Shown here: positions 50,508 to 59,138 of the stretch, piece by piece | Layout of the letters: every line of letters begins with the position of its first letter | Numbering within the stretch: the stretch's first letter is position 1 | NCBI RefSeq assembly: GCF_000379725.1 | Contig: NZ_KB903624.1 | Location: 62,001-126,000 of the forward strand | Origin: Cytophaga aurantiaca DSM 3654 | GTDB taxonomy: Bacteria; Bacteroidota; Bacteroidia; Cytophagales; Cytophagaceae | Length of the DNA: 64,000 bases | Reading direction: 5' to 3' | The notes under the pieces: generated by a model | Database searches by the model: none | The model's input: only the letters and a program-made list of their open reading frames with translations | What the model was told of the DNA's origin: nothing | Made by a program: the position numbers and the translations under genes

Positions 50508-52652
50508 TTATACCGTTACTAAAGCTGCAGCTCTGTATGTTTTTATTTGTTGAACAAATTTTTCAGTATCTGCAATGTACTTCTCTGCAAATTCTTTTGT
50601 AGGCTCCTGTTCACTCATGCTCAATACCTGAGCAGCAAATGAACCACCGTTTACAATTGAAAATTTATTTGTACTTACTAAATGCTTATCAAAATCATTG
50701 ATCATTGCAATCTGTGTATTACATGCAATACCTTCACCTGTTAAGATTGCTTTAGCACCACACACATACGTTGCATAAGCTGCATATATTGCATCTGCTG
50801 GTGTAGCATTCTGCTGTAAACGCTTAGACCATTTTAATTTCTCTTCAGTATCTAAAATCAATGTACCAACAAGATCAATCATTACACCGGCACACTCACC
50901 AACACCCACTTCGGTCACATATTTTTCATCGTGACCTAAATCAATGTAATCGATGTCCTGTAATGTTTCCAGATCAGCCAATGGTTTTAATAACTTATAG
51001 AAATACATTTTTTCCGCAGCTACTTGTCTTCTGTAGTAATCGTTAAAATATTCTCCTTCAGTAGAATTTGTTTCGTAATCCGTTAAGATATCACGTACTG
51101 CATCCACACAACGTCTGGATGGAAGTTTAAGAATTTTATCCGCAATGGTACCTGTACCATCCGGTTCTAATCCACCGCCCAACATGACCTGCATCGCAGG
51201 CAATACATTAGCGCCATTTTTAATCGACATACCATGGAAACCAATGTTTCCGATTGTATGCTGACCGCAGGCGTTCATGCAGCCACTGATTTTTATTTTA
51301 ATATTTTTATTGAATACGGTATCCGGAAATTCTTCCAATAACATTTTTTCAATTTCAACAGAAAGTCCTGTACTGCTTGAAATACCAAGGTTACACGTAT
51401 CTGTACCCGGACAAGCTGTAATATCAGCCATACTATCAAAACCTGGTTCAGCCAAACCGATTTCATTTAATTCATTAAACAAACCGGGTAATGCTTCTTT
51501 CTTTACAAACTTCAACAACCAACCTTGGTTCACTGTAATACGAACATCATCCGATGCATATTTTTTCACGATTGCAGCAAACGCGCGGGCTTTATCACTT
51601 GCTAAATCACCCAAGTGTTGTTTTAACTGAACACCAAAATATCCTTTTTGTTTTTGCTCAAATACATTGGCTTTAACAAAACGTTCGAACTTCACCACAT
51701 CAACCGGCGTTGCTTCTGTGAATGATGTTACAGCAGGAAGAATGATTTCATCTACCAGATTACGATCAATAACAACCGATTTATCTTTGATAGCGATACG
51801 TTCTTTTGCAACGTGTGCCATGAATGCTTCTACCCCAATACCATTCACTAAATATTTCAAGCGCGCCTTGTGACGTTTAGAACGTTCTCCAAAACGGTCA
51901 AACACACGGATCACCGCAGTAGAGAATGGGATCAACTGATCTTCTTCAAGGAATTCATGTACATTGTGTGCCACGAAAGGCTGTGCACCCAAACCACCTG
52001 CTAATAAAACTTTAAAGCCTCTTACTTCTTTGCCATTGATCGTTTTTACACGCGGAATAAAGCCCAGATCGTGAATGAAACCAAAGGCAGTATCTTCTTC
52101 TGATGTAGAAAAAGAAATTTTGAATTTACGACCCATATCCTGACAGATTGGGTTACGTAAAAAATATTCAAACATGCTATGCGCATACGGAGAAACATCA
52201 AATGGTTCTTTAGGATCTACACCGGCTGTATACGAAGCAGTAATGTTACGAACCGCGTTACCACATGCTTCACGCAACGTTACTCCAACTTCTTCAAGCT
52301 CGTTCCACACTAGCGGAGAATTTTCCAATTTCACATAATGCAATTGAATATCCTGACGTGTAGTTAAGTGTAAATTGCTTGAACCGTAACGATCTGAAAT
52401 ATCTGCAATGCGGATTATTTGATCCGCAGTAACTTTACCGTAAGGTAATTTTATACGAATCATCTGAACACCTTCCTGACGTTGGCCATATACACCACGT
52501 GTCAAACGGAAAGAACGGAATTTTTCTGAATCAATCGTATTATCACGAAACCCTTTAATTTTCGTACTCAATTCTACAATATCTGCTTGCGCCGCTGCAG
52601 AGACTTGAGGTGCAAAATTAAAACCTGCTGTTTCCTGTGTGTTATTACTCAT
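50508..52652 (-). CDS. Siroheme-dependent sulfite/nitrite reductase with C-terminal extension
   Basis: 714 residues. Two ferredoxin-like plus siroheme domains are recognisable: QEGVQMIRIKLPYGKVTADQ, LHLTTRQDIQLHYVKL, GNAVRNITAS, and the [4Fe-4S]-siroheme Cys in ACPGTDTCNLG (about 413) and SGCMNACGQH (about 455). Usual length is 520-580. Residues about 560-714 form an added helical domain (VGVGECAGVMIDLVGTLI, ATYVCGAKAILTGEGIACN), which resembles the HEPN-like tail of other Bacteroidota homologues. The metZ/OsmC/rhodanese context favours sulfite; nitrite cannot be excluded. First gene of the reductase-cobA-siroheme synthase operon. Confidence 0.9.
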   Translation of the reverse strand: MSNNTQETAGFNFAPQVSAAAQADIVELSTKIKGFRDNTIDSEKFRSFRLTRGVYGQRQEGVQMIRIKLPYGKVTADQIIRIADISDRYGSSNLHLTTRQDIQLHYVKLENSPLVWNELEEVGVTLREACGNAVRNITASYTAGVDPKEPFDVSPYAHSMFEYFLRNPICQDMGRKFKISFSTSEEDTAFGFIHDLGFIPRVKTINGKEVRGFKVLLAGGLGAQPFVAHNVHEFLEEDQLIPFSTAVIRVFDRFGERSKRHKARLKYLVNGIGVEAFMAHVAKERIAIKDKSVVIDRNLVDEIILPAVTSFTEATPVDVVKFERFVKANVFEQKQKGYFGVQLKQHLGDLASDKARAFAAIVKKYASDDVRITVNQGWLLKFVKKEALPGLFNELNEIGLAEPGFDSMADITACPGTDTCNLGISSSTGLSVEIEKMLLEEFPDTVFNKNIKIKISGCMNACGQHTIGNIGFHGMSIKNGANVLPAMQVMLGGGLEPDGTGTIADKILKLPSRRCVDAVRDILTDYETNSTEGEYFNDYYRRQVAAEKMYFYKLLKPLADLETLQDIDYIDLGHDEKYVTEVGVGECAGVMIDLVGTLILDTEEKLKWSKRLQQNATPADAIYAAYATYVCGAKAILTGEGIACNTQIAMINDFDKHLVSTNKFSIVNGGSFAAQVLSMSEQEPTKEFAEKYIADTEKFVQQIKTYRAAALVTV

Positions 52653-52982
52653 ATGTATGTATTGAAATTGCTTGATATAAGACTATATGTACTCCTGAAA
52701 AGGAAAGTAACAGATGAATAGTTCAAATTTAATAAATATTTTACAAAAATAGATATTATCAAAATTTTATTTTAATTTTGTGGTATCACAACCAGTTAAA
52801 TAGAATAATATTCTGTTTAATATCAAATAAGCAAATAAACGAATATCAAGTAATACCGATCAAAAAACTATATTCGGCTTATTTAAGAATTACTAGAATA
52901 AAATTGGGAATTCGATACAAAATACCCGTTTTGTTCACATTCAAAAACATAAAAGTATACATTTTATAACTCATCTTATACA
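52653..52982. other. Divergent intergenic region, reductase and OsmC
   Basis: 330 nt, very AT-rich. TAAATTTG on minus (52731-52724) and TAATTTTG on plus (52773-52780) are exact -7 boxes, neither with a clear -33 partner. No riboswitch fold was recognised. A 63-codon plus-strand frame (52778-52969) is not considered real. Confidence 0.5.
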
Positions 52983-53396
52983 ATGGAAATTGAATTAAAT
53001 CTACTAAACAAAGCATACCATTTCGAAGCGAAAAACGAAGCGGGAAATGCAATATCAATTGACGCCTCTCCTTCTATAGGTGGCGAGAATCATGGCCCGC
53101 GCCCGATGGAATTATTGATCATGGGCCTTGGTGGCTGCAGCGGTATTGACGTATTAAGTATCTTACGCAAACAGAAAGTTGAACCAGAAGCGTTCCGCAT
53201 TAAACTACATGCAGAACGTGAAAAAGATGCTGTACCTTCTTTGTTTACAGACATCGTTGTTGAATTTATTTTCAAAGGCGATGTTGATCCGGGTAAGGCT
53301 GAACGTGCCGTGAAGCTTTCTATGGACAAGTATTGCTCCGTAGCGAAGACACTTGAAAAGTCTGCAACTATTACGTATAAAATCACAATGGAATAA
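52983..53396 (+). CDS. OsmC family protein
   Basis: 137 residues. OsmC/Ohr fold with the two redox Cys: MGLGGCSGIDVLSILRKQ (Cys about 52) and SMDKYCSVAKTLEKSA (Cys about 118). PRPMELLIMGLGGC is typical of the YhfA-like subgroup. These proteins reduce organic hydroperoxides or act on sulfur species. It lies just ahead of metZ (64 nt) and opposite the sulfite reductase. Confidence 0.9.
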   Translation: MEIELNLLNKAYHFEAKNEAGNAISIDASPSIGGENHGPRPMELLIMGLGGCSGIDVLSILRKQKVEPEAFRIKLHAEREKDAVPSLFTDIVVEFIFKGDVDPGKAERAVKLSMDKYCSVAKTLEKSATITYKITME

Positions 53397-53460
53397 CAAC
53401 GTTGATTGAATACCGATCAGCATAATACATTTAGAATATCATCTGAAACATCTTATTGAA

Positions 53461-54636
53461 ATGGAATATACAAACTTCGAAACCTTAGCCATTCGTACAC
53501 AAACAGAAAGAAGTCAGAACAGAGAACATTCAGCTCCGATCTACATGACTTCAAGTTTTGTTTTTGATGATGCCGAACAAGCACGCGCTATGTTTGCTGA
53601 TGAGGTAGGCGGAAATTTGTATACCCGATTTTCAAATCCGAATAATTCAGAATTCATTGAAAAAATGTGTTTGATGGAAGGCGCTGAAGATGGCTTCGCT
53701 ACTGCTTCGGGAATGTCTGCTGTATTTTCAAGTATGGCTCCATTCTTAAATTGCGGCGATCATATTTTATTATGCAAATCTGTTTTCGGATCAAGCTTAC
53801 AGATCGTTACACAAATATTTCCAAAGTGGGGAATTGAATATACCTTCGCTCCTATTGATAAACCGGAGACCTGGGAAAGTTTGATCAAACCAAATACAAA
53901 AATGGTTATGATCGAAACGCCGTCTAATCCGGCATTGGATCTAATCGATTTAGAATGGCTTTCAGCATTGTGTAAAAAACATTCAATTTTATTGAATGTA
54001 GATAATTGCTTTGCAACACCTTACTTACAGAACCCAATAAAATTAGGCGCTGACATTGTAACACATTCTGCTACAAAATTTATTGACGGACAAGGCCGTG
54101 CTATCGGTGGTATCATCTTAGCATCAAAAGAATTGATCCAGCAAGTACGTTTCTTCTGCAGACACACAGGCCCTGCTTTATCTCCTTTCAATTCGTGGAT
54201 ATTTTCAAAGAGTTTAGAAACTCTTGCTGTTCGCATGGACAGACATTGTGAAAATGCATTGAAGTTGGCAACATTCTTAGAGCAGCATCCAGATGTTGAA
54301 CTGGTAAAATATCCATATCTTCCAAGCCATCCGCAATATGAACTTGCTAAAAGACAGATGCGTGCAGGTGGCGGTATCGTTACGTTTATAATCAAAGGTG
54401 GTGTAGAGAGAGGCAGACGCTTCTTAGATGCAACAATAATGGCTTCACATTCAGCGAACTTAGGTGATACAAGAACGATTGTTACACACCCTGCTTCTAC
54501 TACACATTCTAAATTAACGGATGAAGACAGAGCTTCTGTTGGTATATTGCCGGGTTCTATTCGTATATCTGTTGGCTTAGAACATTCAGACGATATTATT
54601 GCAGAAATTAAACAAGCGCTGGAAAAATCAAAATAA
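53461..54636 (+). CDS. metZ: O-succinylhomoserine sulfhydrylase / cystathionine gamma-synthase family
   Basis: 391 residues, PLP-dependent Cys/Met metabolism family. Motifs: YTRFSNPNNSEFIEKMCLMEGAEDGFATASGMSA, MIETPSNPALDLIDLEWLS, LLNVDNCFATPYLQNPIKLGADIVTHSATKFIDG (PLP Lys about 205), and TRTIVTHPASTTHSKL. The pattern fits MetZ, which joins O-succinylhomoserine with sulfide to give homocysteine, consuming the product of the neighbouring sulfite reductase. Gamma-synthase activity cannot be ruled out. Confidence 0.88.
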   Translation: MEYTNFETLAIRTQTERSQNREHSAPIYMTSSFVFDDAEQARAMFADEVGGNLYTRFSNPNNSEFIEKMCLMEGAEDGFATASGMSAVFSSMAPFLNCGDHILLCKSVFGSSLQIVTQIFPKWGIEYTFAPIDKPETWESLIKPNTKMVMIETPSNPALDLIDLEWLSALCKKHSILLNVDNCFATPYLQNPIKLGADIVTHSATKFIDGQGRAIGGIILASKELIQQVRFFCRHTGPALSPFNSWIFSKSLETLAVRMDRHCENALKLATFLEQHPDVELVKYPYLPSHPQYELAKRQMRAGGGIVTFIIKGGVERGRRFLDATIMASHSANLGDTRTIVTHPASTTHSKLTDEDRASVGILPGSIRISVGLEHSDDIIAEIKQALEKSK

Positions 54637-54653
54637 TATCCTTAATTTGGAGA

Positions 54654-55487
54654 ATGGCTGCTATAAAAAATACTGTTTTTACCATTCTCGAAAAAGACCC
54701 AAAAAAAAACGAACTAGGTTGGTTAACACACATCATTAACTACCTGATTGTTGCGTTGGTTTTTTGTAATGTTGTAGCTGTTGTTATTCAAACAGAAAAA
54801 GACATTGCAATTAAATACAATGAATACTTTTCTATATTAGAGATTATCTCCGTTTCATTTTTCACAATTGAATATTTTCTAAGACTATGGGTTTGTAATT
54901 TGCACAAACCATTTAGCCAGCCATTCTGGGGAAGAATAAAATACATGCTTACACCTATGGCCATTATAGATTTGTTGGCAATTCTTCCGTACTACCTGCT
55001 AATACTTACGCCTATTGATTTTCGTTTTATAAGTATCCTTCGATTCTTCAGAGTATTGCGAATTTTCAAACTAAGAAGATACTCGCATGCAGTTAACACC
55101 CTTTGGCGCGTGATTGTAGATAAGAAAGAAGAATTAATAATCAATTTTGTAACGATACTTGTACTGCTTGTCATATCCTCATGCTTGATGTATTACATCG
55201 AACATGATTCACAGCCTCAGTTATTCTCCAGTATCCCTTCAACAATGTGGTGGAGCGTATCTACCTTAACAACGGTGGGCTATGGCGATATGGTACCGAT
55301 TACACCATTTGGAAAATTATTATCAGCTTGTATTGCGATGCTGGGCATCGCCATGTTTGCATTGCCTGCAGCCCTGCTCTCTTCAGGCTTTACCGAACAT
55401 ATTAAAAACCAACGCAGAAGACAACATATCCATACTTGTCCGCATTGCCAACAACAAATTCACGGAAACGATTTATTTAATGATTAA
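54654..55487 (+). CDS. Voltage-gated potassium channel (Kv type)
   Basis: 277 residues with six membrane helices. Arg/Lys-spaced S4 (RFISILRFFRVLRIFKLRRYS, about 124-144), pore helix SIPSTMWWSVSTLTT and selectivity filter TVGYGD (about 206-211), followed by S6. C-terminal tail has CPHCQQQI, a CxxC pair. K+ efflux channel of the KvAP/Kch group. It overlaps the DUF4199 gene by 8 nt, suggesting coupling. Confidence 0.92.
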   Translation: MAAIKNTVFTILEKDPKKNELGWLTHIINYLIVALVFCNVVAVVIQTEKDIAIKYNEYFSILEIISVSFFTIEYFLRLWVCNLHKPFSQPFWGRIKYMLTPMAIIDLLAILPYYLLILTPIDFRFISILRFFRVLRIFKLRRYSHAVNTLWRVIVDKKEELIINFVTILVLLVISSCLMYYIEHDSQPQLFSSIPSTMWWSVSTLTTVGYGDMVPITPFGKLLSACIAMLGIAMFALPAALLSSGFTEHIKNQRRRQHIHTCPHCQQQIHGNDLFND

Positions 55488-56004
55488 GAAAGCCCCGATC
55501 ATCAGCTTACTATGTGCCACCATTTATGTGATCGCATTAAAAATTATTACTGCTACCGGCTTAACAATGGTGCAGCTTCCCTTATTACCTGCTTTTGTAT
55601 CTGTATCCATTGTTGCCATTCCCTTGTACATTGGAATGGTACATGTTCGAAAATATCACTATGAAAATTCAATAAATTTCTCACAAACATTTTATACAGC
55701 TGTTGTCATTTCAATAGGCACTGCATTTTTTGTTTTTGGTATTTTATGCCTCTTAGAAATGAGTAACATTTTAATACCCGATCTGATTGCAGACAACCAA
55801 CACACGGCAGAAGCGTATATAAAAAATTATAAACCAAGTGCAGAAGAAATTGCTGAAATAAATCAAAACACAAAAAACAGCATGGCTCCCTATGCATTTG
55901 CTAAAGTGCATTTCATAATTGTATTACTTTTATCCGCATTCAGCGGAACCATATTATCTTTATTCGTTCGGAATAAAGACACCTTTAATGAAATCAATAA
56001 ATAA
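55480..56004 (+). CDS. DUF4199 membrane protein
   Basis: 174 residues from ATG 55480 (MIKKAPIISLLCATIYVIALK); the longer frame upstream is shadow sequence within the channel gene. Four membrane helices with a soluble loop (residues about 95-130, HTAEAYIKNYKPSAEEIAEINQNTKNSMAPYAF), the arrangement of DUF4199 proteins, which are common in Bacteroidota and of unknown role. 8-nt overlap with the channel gene. Confidence 0.8.
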   Translation: MIKKAPIISLLCATIYVIALKIITATGLTMVQLPLLPAFVSVSIVAIPLYIGMVHVRKYHYENSINFSQTFYTAVVISIGTAFFVFGILCLLEMSNILIPDLIADNQHTAEAYIKNYKPSAEEIAEINQNTKNSMAPYAFAKVHFIIVLLLSAFSGTILSLFVRNKDTFNEINK

Positions 56005-56017
56005 CCGTACCAGAACT

Positions 56018-56752
56018 ATGAACAAAATCGTATTTGCAATTATCCTCTTCGCAGCGAGTATTACACTATCGTGCGGACAAAAAATCGGAGGTGTTAAGAT
56101 CCCTAAAACTATACCGAAAGTAACCACAAAAACTCCTGTCCCGCTATCAGAAGATGAGATAGCAAAGGGCTTGAAAGAAGCCTTAACAAAGGGCGCTAAA
56201 ATGGCAGCAGATTCTTTAAATAAAAAAGATGGCTTCTATGGAAATCCATTAGTTAAAATTCCTTTTCCACCTGAATTGGCTAAAATGGAATCAACGCTAA
56301 GAAGCATAGGTCTGGGCAAAGAAGTTGATAAATTTATTTTATCGATGAACCGCTCTGCTGAAAATGCAGCAATCGAAGCAGCACCAATCTTTACAAACGC
56401 AATCACAAATATGAAAATCGCTGATGCAAAAGCAATCTTAAAAGGTGCTGACACTTCTGCTACTTCCTATTTGAGAAAAGCTACATACGATTCGTTGTAC
56501 AGCACATTTACACCACACATTAAAAAAGCATTGGATAACAATCTTGTTGCTTCACAATGGACATACCTGGCAACTTCATACAACAAACTGCCAACAACAC
56601 ATACAAAAGTAAACACAGACATTGTAGCATTCACTACAGGAAAAGCGTTAAAAGGATTGTTTGTTAAAGTTGCTGAAGAAGAAAAGAAAATCAGACACGA
56701 TGCAAGTGCACGTACAAGTGATCTATTGAAAAAAGTATTTGGTTCGAATTAA
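56018..56752 (+). CDS. DUF4197-like lipoprotein
   Basis: 244 residues from ATG 56018 (MNKIVFAIILFAASITLSCGQ, lipobox TLSC). The body, LSEDEIAKGLKEALTKGAKMAADSLNKKDGFYGNPLVKIPFPPELAKMESTLRSIGLGKEVDKFILSMNRSAENAA, matches DUF4197, an all-helical periplasmic family without known function. 13 nt after the DUF4199 gene and ends before a bidirectional hairpin. Confidence 0.85.
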   Translation: MNKIVFAIILFAASITLSCGQKIGGVKIPKTIPKVTTKTPVPLSEDEIAKGLKEALTKGAKMAADSLNKKDGFYGNPLVKIPFPPELAKMESTLRSIGLGKEVDKFILSMNRSAENAAIEAAPIFTNAITNMKIADAKAILKGADTSATSYLRKATYDSLYSTFTPHIKKALDNNLVASQWTYLATSYNKLPTTHTKVNTDIVAFTTGKALKGLFVKVAEEEKKIRHDASARTSDLLKKVFGSN

Positions 56753-56774
56753 GAACAAATTCTATTTATAAGCA

Positions 56775-56807
56775 AAAGGCTATCGAAATTATTTTTCGAT
56801 AGCCTTT
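56775..56807. terminator. Bidirectional terminator overlapping the marR stop
   Basis: AAAGGCTATCGAAA (56775-56788) pairs perfectly with TTTCGATAGCCTTT (56794-56807), 5-nt loop. It contains the last codons and stop of the convergent MarR gene. Confidence 0.85.
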
Positions 56808-57424
56808 ATTATTTTCTGCAATTCATCTAACGATGCATCACGCTGGGTATGATATAAATTGGTATGTATCGCATCCAACTTCGTAAGCATGTGTGCCAGT
56901 TGTACAGATTCGTCATCTGTTAATGGACCGAAAATAACAGAGCCGATCTGTCCCATATACGGATAACATTTTTCAAGCATCGCTTTCCCTTTCGCTGTAG
57001 TTAAAATGGTTGTAGCACGCTTATCTTCGGGATTTTCTTTTTCTTTTACCAAACCCAATTGAATGAGTCGTTTGATAATTTCTATACCGGTTGTATACTC
57101 CGTTATGTGGGCATCAATCAATTGCTTTTTTGTTAATGGGCCTAGTTCCGTTAGATTTCGTAAAAAAACAAAGTCTTCCAGCGTTTTCAATTCCAACTCC
57201 ACTAAATTTTTCTTAGAATAAAAAATAGCCATTTTAGAGAGCCTGTTCAATGCTTTACCTAATACTTTCCCTTTGGGATTTTCTTTCGTAAACTTTATTA
57301 TAGGTTGCTTCTCTTCCTTTATACCCAATAAGTACGATCTGCAAAAATCCTGTATCTCAGCTTTCGGATTTTCCTTTTCAAAAGCGTGCCACAGGTTTAC
57401 CAATTCCACTATTTTATCTGACAT
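56789..57424 (-). CDS. MarR family transcriptional regulator
   Basis: 211 residues, longer than the usual 140-160. The winged helix-turn-helix is in the middle (LVELELKTLEDFVFLRNLTELGPLTKKQLIDAHITEYTTGIEIIKRLIQLGLVKEKENPEDKRATTILTTAKGKAML), with a 70-residue N-terminal extension and C-terminal dimerisation helices. It is divergent from the efflux operon it likely represses. Start ATG 57424 sits 4 nt after a TAAATTTG box. The last five codons and stop lie within the terminator hairpin. Confidence 0.88.
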   Translation of the reverse strand: MSDKIVELVNLWHAFEKENPKAEIQDFCRSYLLGIKEEKQPIIKFTKENPKGKVLGKALNRLSKMAIFYSKKNLVELELKTLEDFVFLRNLTELGPLTKKQLIDAHITEYTTGIEIIKRLIQLGLVKEKENPEDKRATTILTTAKGKAMLEKCYPYMGQIGSVIFGPLTDDESVQLAHMLTKLDAIHTNLYHTQRDASLDELQKIIKAIEK

Positions 57425-57428
57425 AATA

Positions 57429-57436
57429 CAAATTTA
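57429..57436 (-). promoter_or_regulatory. -7 box of the marR gene
   Basis: TAAATTTG on minus, exact consensus, 4 nt from the ATG. The expected -33 position (57458-57456) reads TTA and lies in the ATATTTTAAAATAT palindrome. Confidence 0.6.
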
Positions 57437-57449
57437 CTATGTTTTAGTT

Positions 57450-57463
57450 ATATTTTAAAATAT
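57450..57463. promoter_or_regulatory. Candidate MarR operator palindrome
   Basis: ATATTTTAAAATAT is a perfect 14-bp palindrome between the divergent start sites, overlapping the -33 region of the marR promoter and 15 nt upstream of the -33 TTG of the ABC operon. The AT-rich setting lowers confidence. Confidence 0.4.
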
Positions 57464-57478
57464 TTTATAATGTTTTTG

Positions 57479-57508
57479 TTGTTTATTAAATAACATCATT
57501 TAAATTTG
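57479..57508 (+). promoter_or_regulatory. Promoter of the efflux operon
   Basis: TTG (57479-57481), exactly 19 nt, then TAAATTTG (57501-57508): a full consensus promoter whose -7 box ends 4 nt before the ATG at 57513. The start site should be at or next to the start codon. Confidence 0.75.
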
Positions 57509-57512
57509 AACC

Positions 57513-58205
57513 ATGGTAATTGCAGAATTAAAAAATGCTTCGAAAGAATATCAGATGGGAGACCAGACCATAACGGCCCTCCAGACGACTAATTTCAAAG
57601 TAAATGATGGAGAACTACTCCTGATTATAGGCCCTTCCGGATCCGGCAAGACAACATTGTTATCTTTAATTGGCTGCGTGATCTATCCAAGTAAAGGCGA
57701 ACTTACGGTAGACAATGAGAATGTAAATGGAATGAATCAAAGTCAGATGGCTAAGCTGAGATTGAACACTATTGGTTTTGTATTTCAGAATTTCAATCTC
57801 ATTGCTCCTTTAAATGCATTCGATAATGTTATACTTCCTTTACAGTTGCAAGGTATTTCTTCCGGTGAAGCAAAAGAACGTACAGAAAAAGCATTGGAGA
57901 AAGTAGGTATGCTGGACCGAAAAAAAAATCTCCCGAAACAATTATCCGGAGGACAGCAGCAACGCATCGCTATTGCACGAGCATTGGTAACGAATCCTAA
58001 AATTATTTTATGTGACGAACCAACTGCATCCTTAGATAAAGATTCGGTTAGCATAGTTATGAAGGAATTAAGATCACTAGCCGAAAATGGAAAAGCGGTT
58101 GTAGTGGTTACGCACGATCCACGCTTAAAAGAATATGCGCACAGAATTGTTGAAGTAAAAAACGGAACTGTTACAGAATTAACTGATTTAAATCAAAACT
58201 TATGA
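57513..58205 (+). CDS. ABC transporter ATP-binding protein (MacB/LolD/DevA type)
   Basis: 230 residues. Walker A IIGPSGSGKTTLL, Q-loop FVFQNFNLIAPLNAFDNV, signature LSGGQQQRIAIARAL, Walker B KIILCDEPTASLD, and H-loop VVVVTHDPRL are intact. It belongs to the MacB/LolD class that drives mechanotransmission rather than simple transport. First gene of a four-gene operon with an adaptor, permease and outer-membrane channel. ATGA overlap with the next gene. Confidence 0.95.
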   Translation: MVIAELKNASKEYQMGDQTITALQTTNFKVNDGELLLIIGPSGSGKTTLLSLIGCVIYPSKGELTVDNENVNGMNQSQMAKLRLNTIGFVFQNFNLIAPLNAFDNVILPLQLQGISSGEAKERTEKALEKVGMLDRKKNLPKQLSGGQQQRIAIARALVTNPKIILCDEPTASLDKDSVSIVMKELRSLAENGKAVVVVTHDPRLKEYAHRIVEVKNGTVTELTDLNQNL

Positions 58206-59134
58206 TACATAAAATTACATTTATTGGATTTGCATTCCTCCTATTTTCCTGCGGATCAGATAAAAAAGAAACAATACAATTAAATAACATTGATTCCATC
58301 ACGATTAAAGAAGTAGTAGGTATTGCAAACATTGAACCTTTGCAACGCATATTAACACTTACGCCAGAAGCAAGCGGCATCGTCAAAAAGATCAACGTCG
58401 AGATCAATCAGTCTGTTAAGAAAGGCGATATTCTTTATGTACTAGATAACACAACGGAACTAGCTCAATTACACCAGGCTCAATCCAAACTTGCCACTCA
58501 AAGGGCTGTGATTGAAAAAAACGAAGCTGCATTAAAAACAGCACAGAACAATGTGAACAATGCCAAAGTAAATTTCGATCGTTCTCAAAATTTATTCAAC
58601 TCGAATGCGATTACAAAAAAACAATTCGAAGATGAACAATTGAATAATGAAACAAAGAAGCTGCAGCTTGAATCTGCTAAAACAGATTTACAGCAATCTC
58701 AAAAACGTTTGGCAGAATTAACATCTGATGTAGAATATTATCAAACCATACTTGATAAAAAAACAATCAAAGCACCTCTGAACGGAAAAATACTTTCAAT
58801 CGATATCAAGCTAGGTGCAACAGTAACAACGAGTACCAACTTGTCTGATTTCGCTCCGGAAGGCCCGGTAATGGCTATTACAGAGATTGACGAATTGTTT
58901 GCAGATCAAATAAAAATCGGGCAACCTGCGTATGTGCGTGCACAAGGCGATACGGTTGTATTGGCTAAGGGTAAAGTTATTTTAGCTGCTCCTTATCTTA
59001 GAAAAAAATCGTTGTTCTCTGATAAAGCAGATAACCTGGAAGACAGACGCGTGCGTGAAGTACGTGTACAATTAGACAGTACAGAAACATTACTTATTGG
59101 AAGCAGAGTTGAATGCATCATTGAACTAAAATAA
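58202..59134 (+). CDS. HlyD/DevB-type membrane fusion protein
   Basis: 310 residues. N-terminal lipoprotein-like signal (ITFIGFAFLLFSC, Cys about 17), biotinyl-lipoyl halves (EASGIVKKINVEINQSVKKGDILYVLDN and TIKAPLNGKILSIDIKLGATV), an alpha-hairpin coiled coil between them (residues about 90-180), and a beta-barrel domain (DELFADQIKIGQPAYVRA). It links the inner-membrane pump to the TolC-like channel. ATGA overlap with the ATPase gene. Confidence 0.93.
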   Translation: MIHKITFIGFAFLLFSCGSDKKETIQLNNIDSITIKEVVGIANIEPLQRILTLTPEASGIVKKINVEINQSVKKGDILYVLDNTTELAQLHQAQSKLATQRAVIEKNEAALKTAQNNVNNAKVNFDRSQNLFNSNAITKKQFEDEQLNNETKKLQLESAKTDLQQSQKRLAELTSDVEYYQTILDKKTIKAPLNGKILSIDIKLGATVTTSTNLSDFAPEGPVMAITEIDELFADQIKIGQPAYVRAQGDTVVLAKGKVILAAPYLRKKSLFSDKADNLEDRRVREVRVQLDSTETLLIGSRVECIIELK

Positions 59135-59138
59135 TATT

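Noticed and set aside
52778-52969. 63-codon plus-strand frame between the reductase and OsmC genes.
   Set aside because: Very AT-rich, low complexity, overlaps candidate promoter boxes, and shows no recognisable protein features.
53397-53460. Possible SAM-type riboswitch before metZ.
   Set aside because: Only 64 nt, with no stem large enough for a known SAM aptamer and no terminator.
55282-55479. Upstream extension of the DUF4199 gene into the channel gene.
   Set aside because: The added residues are out-of-frame translation of the channel pore region; ATG 55480 gives a clean membrane-protein start.
55919-56017. 33-residue N-terminal extension of the DUF4197-like gene.
   Set aside because: It overlaps DUF4199 coding sequence and would bury the lipoprotein signal that starts at 56018.
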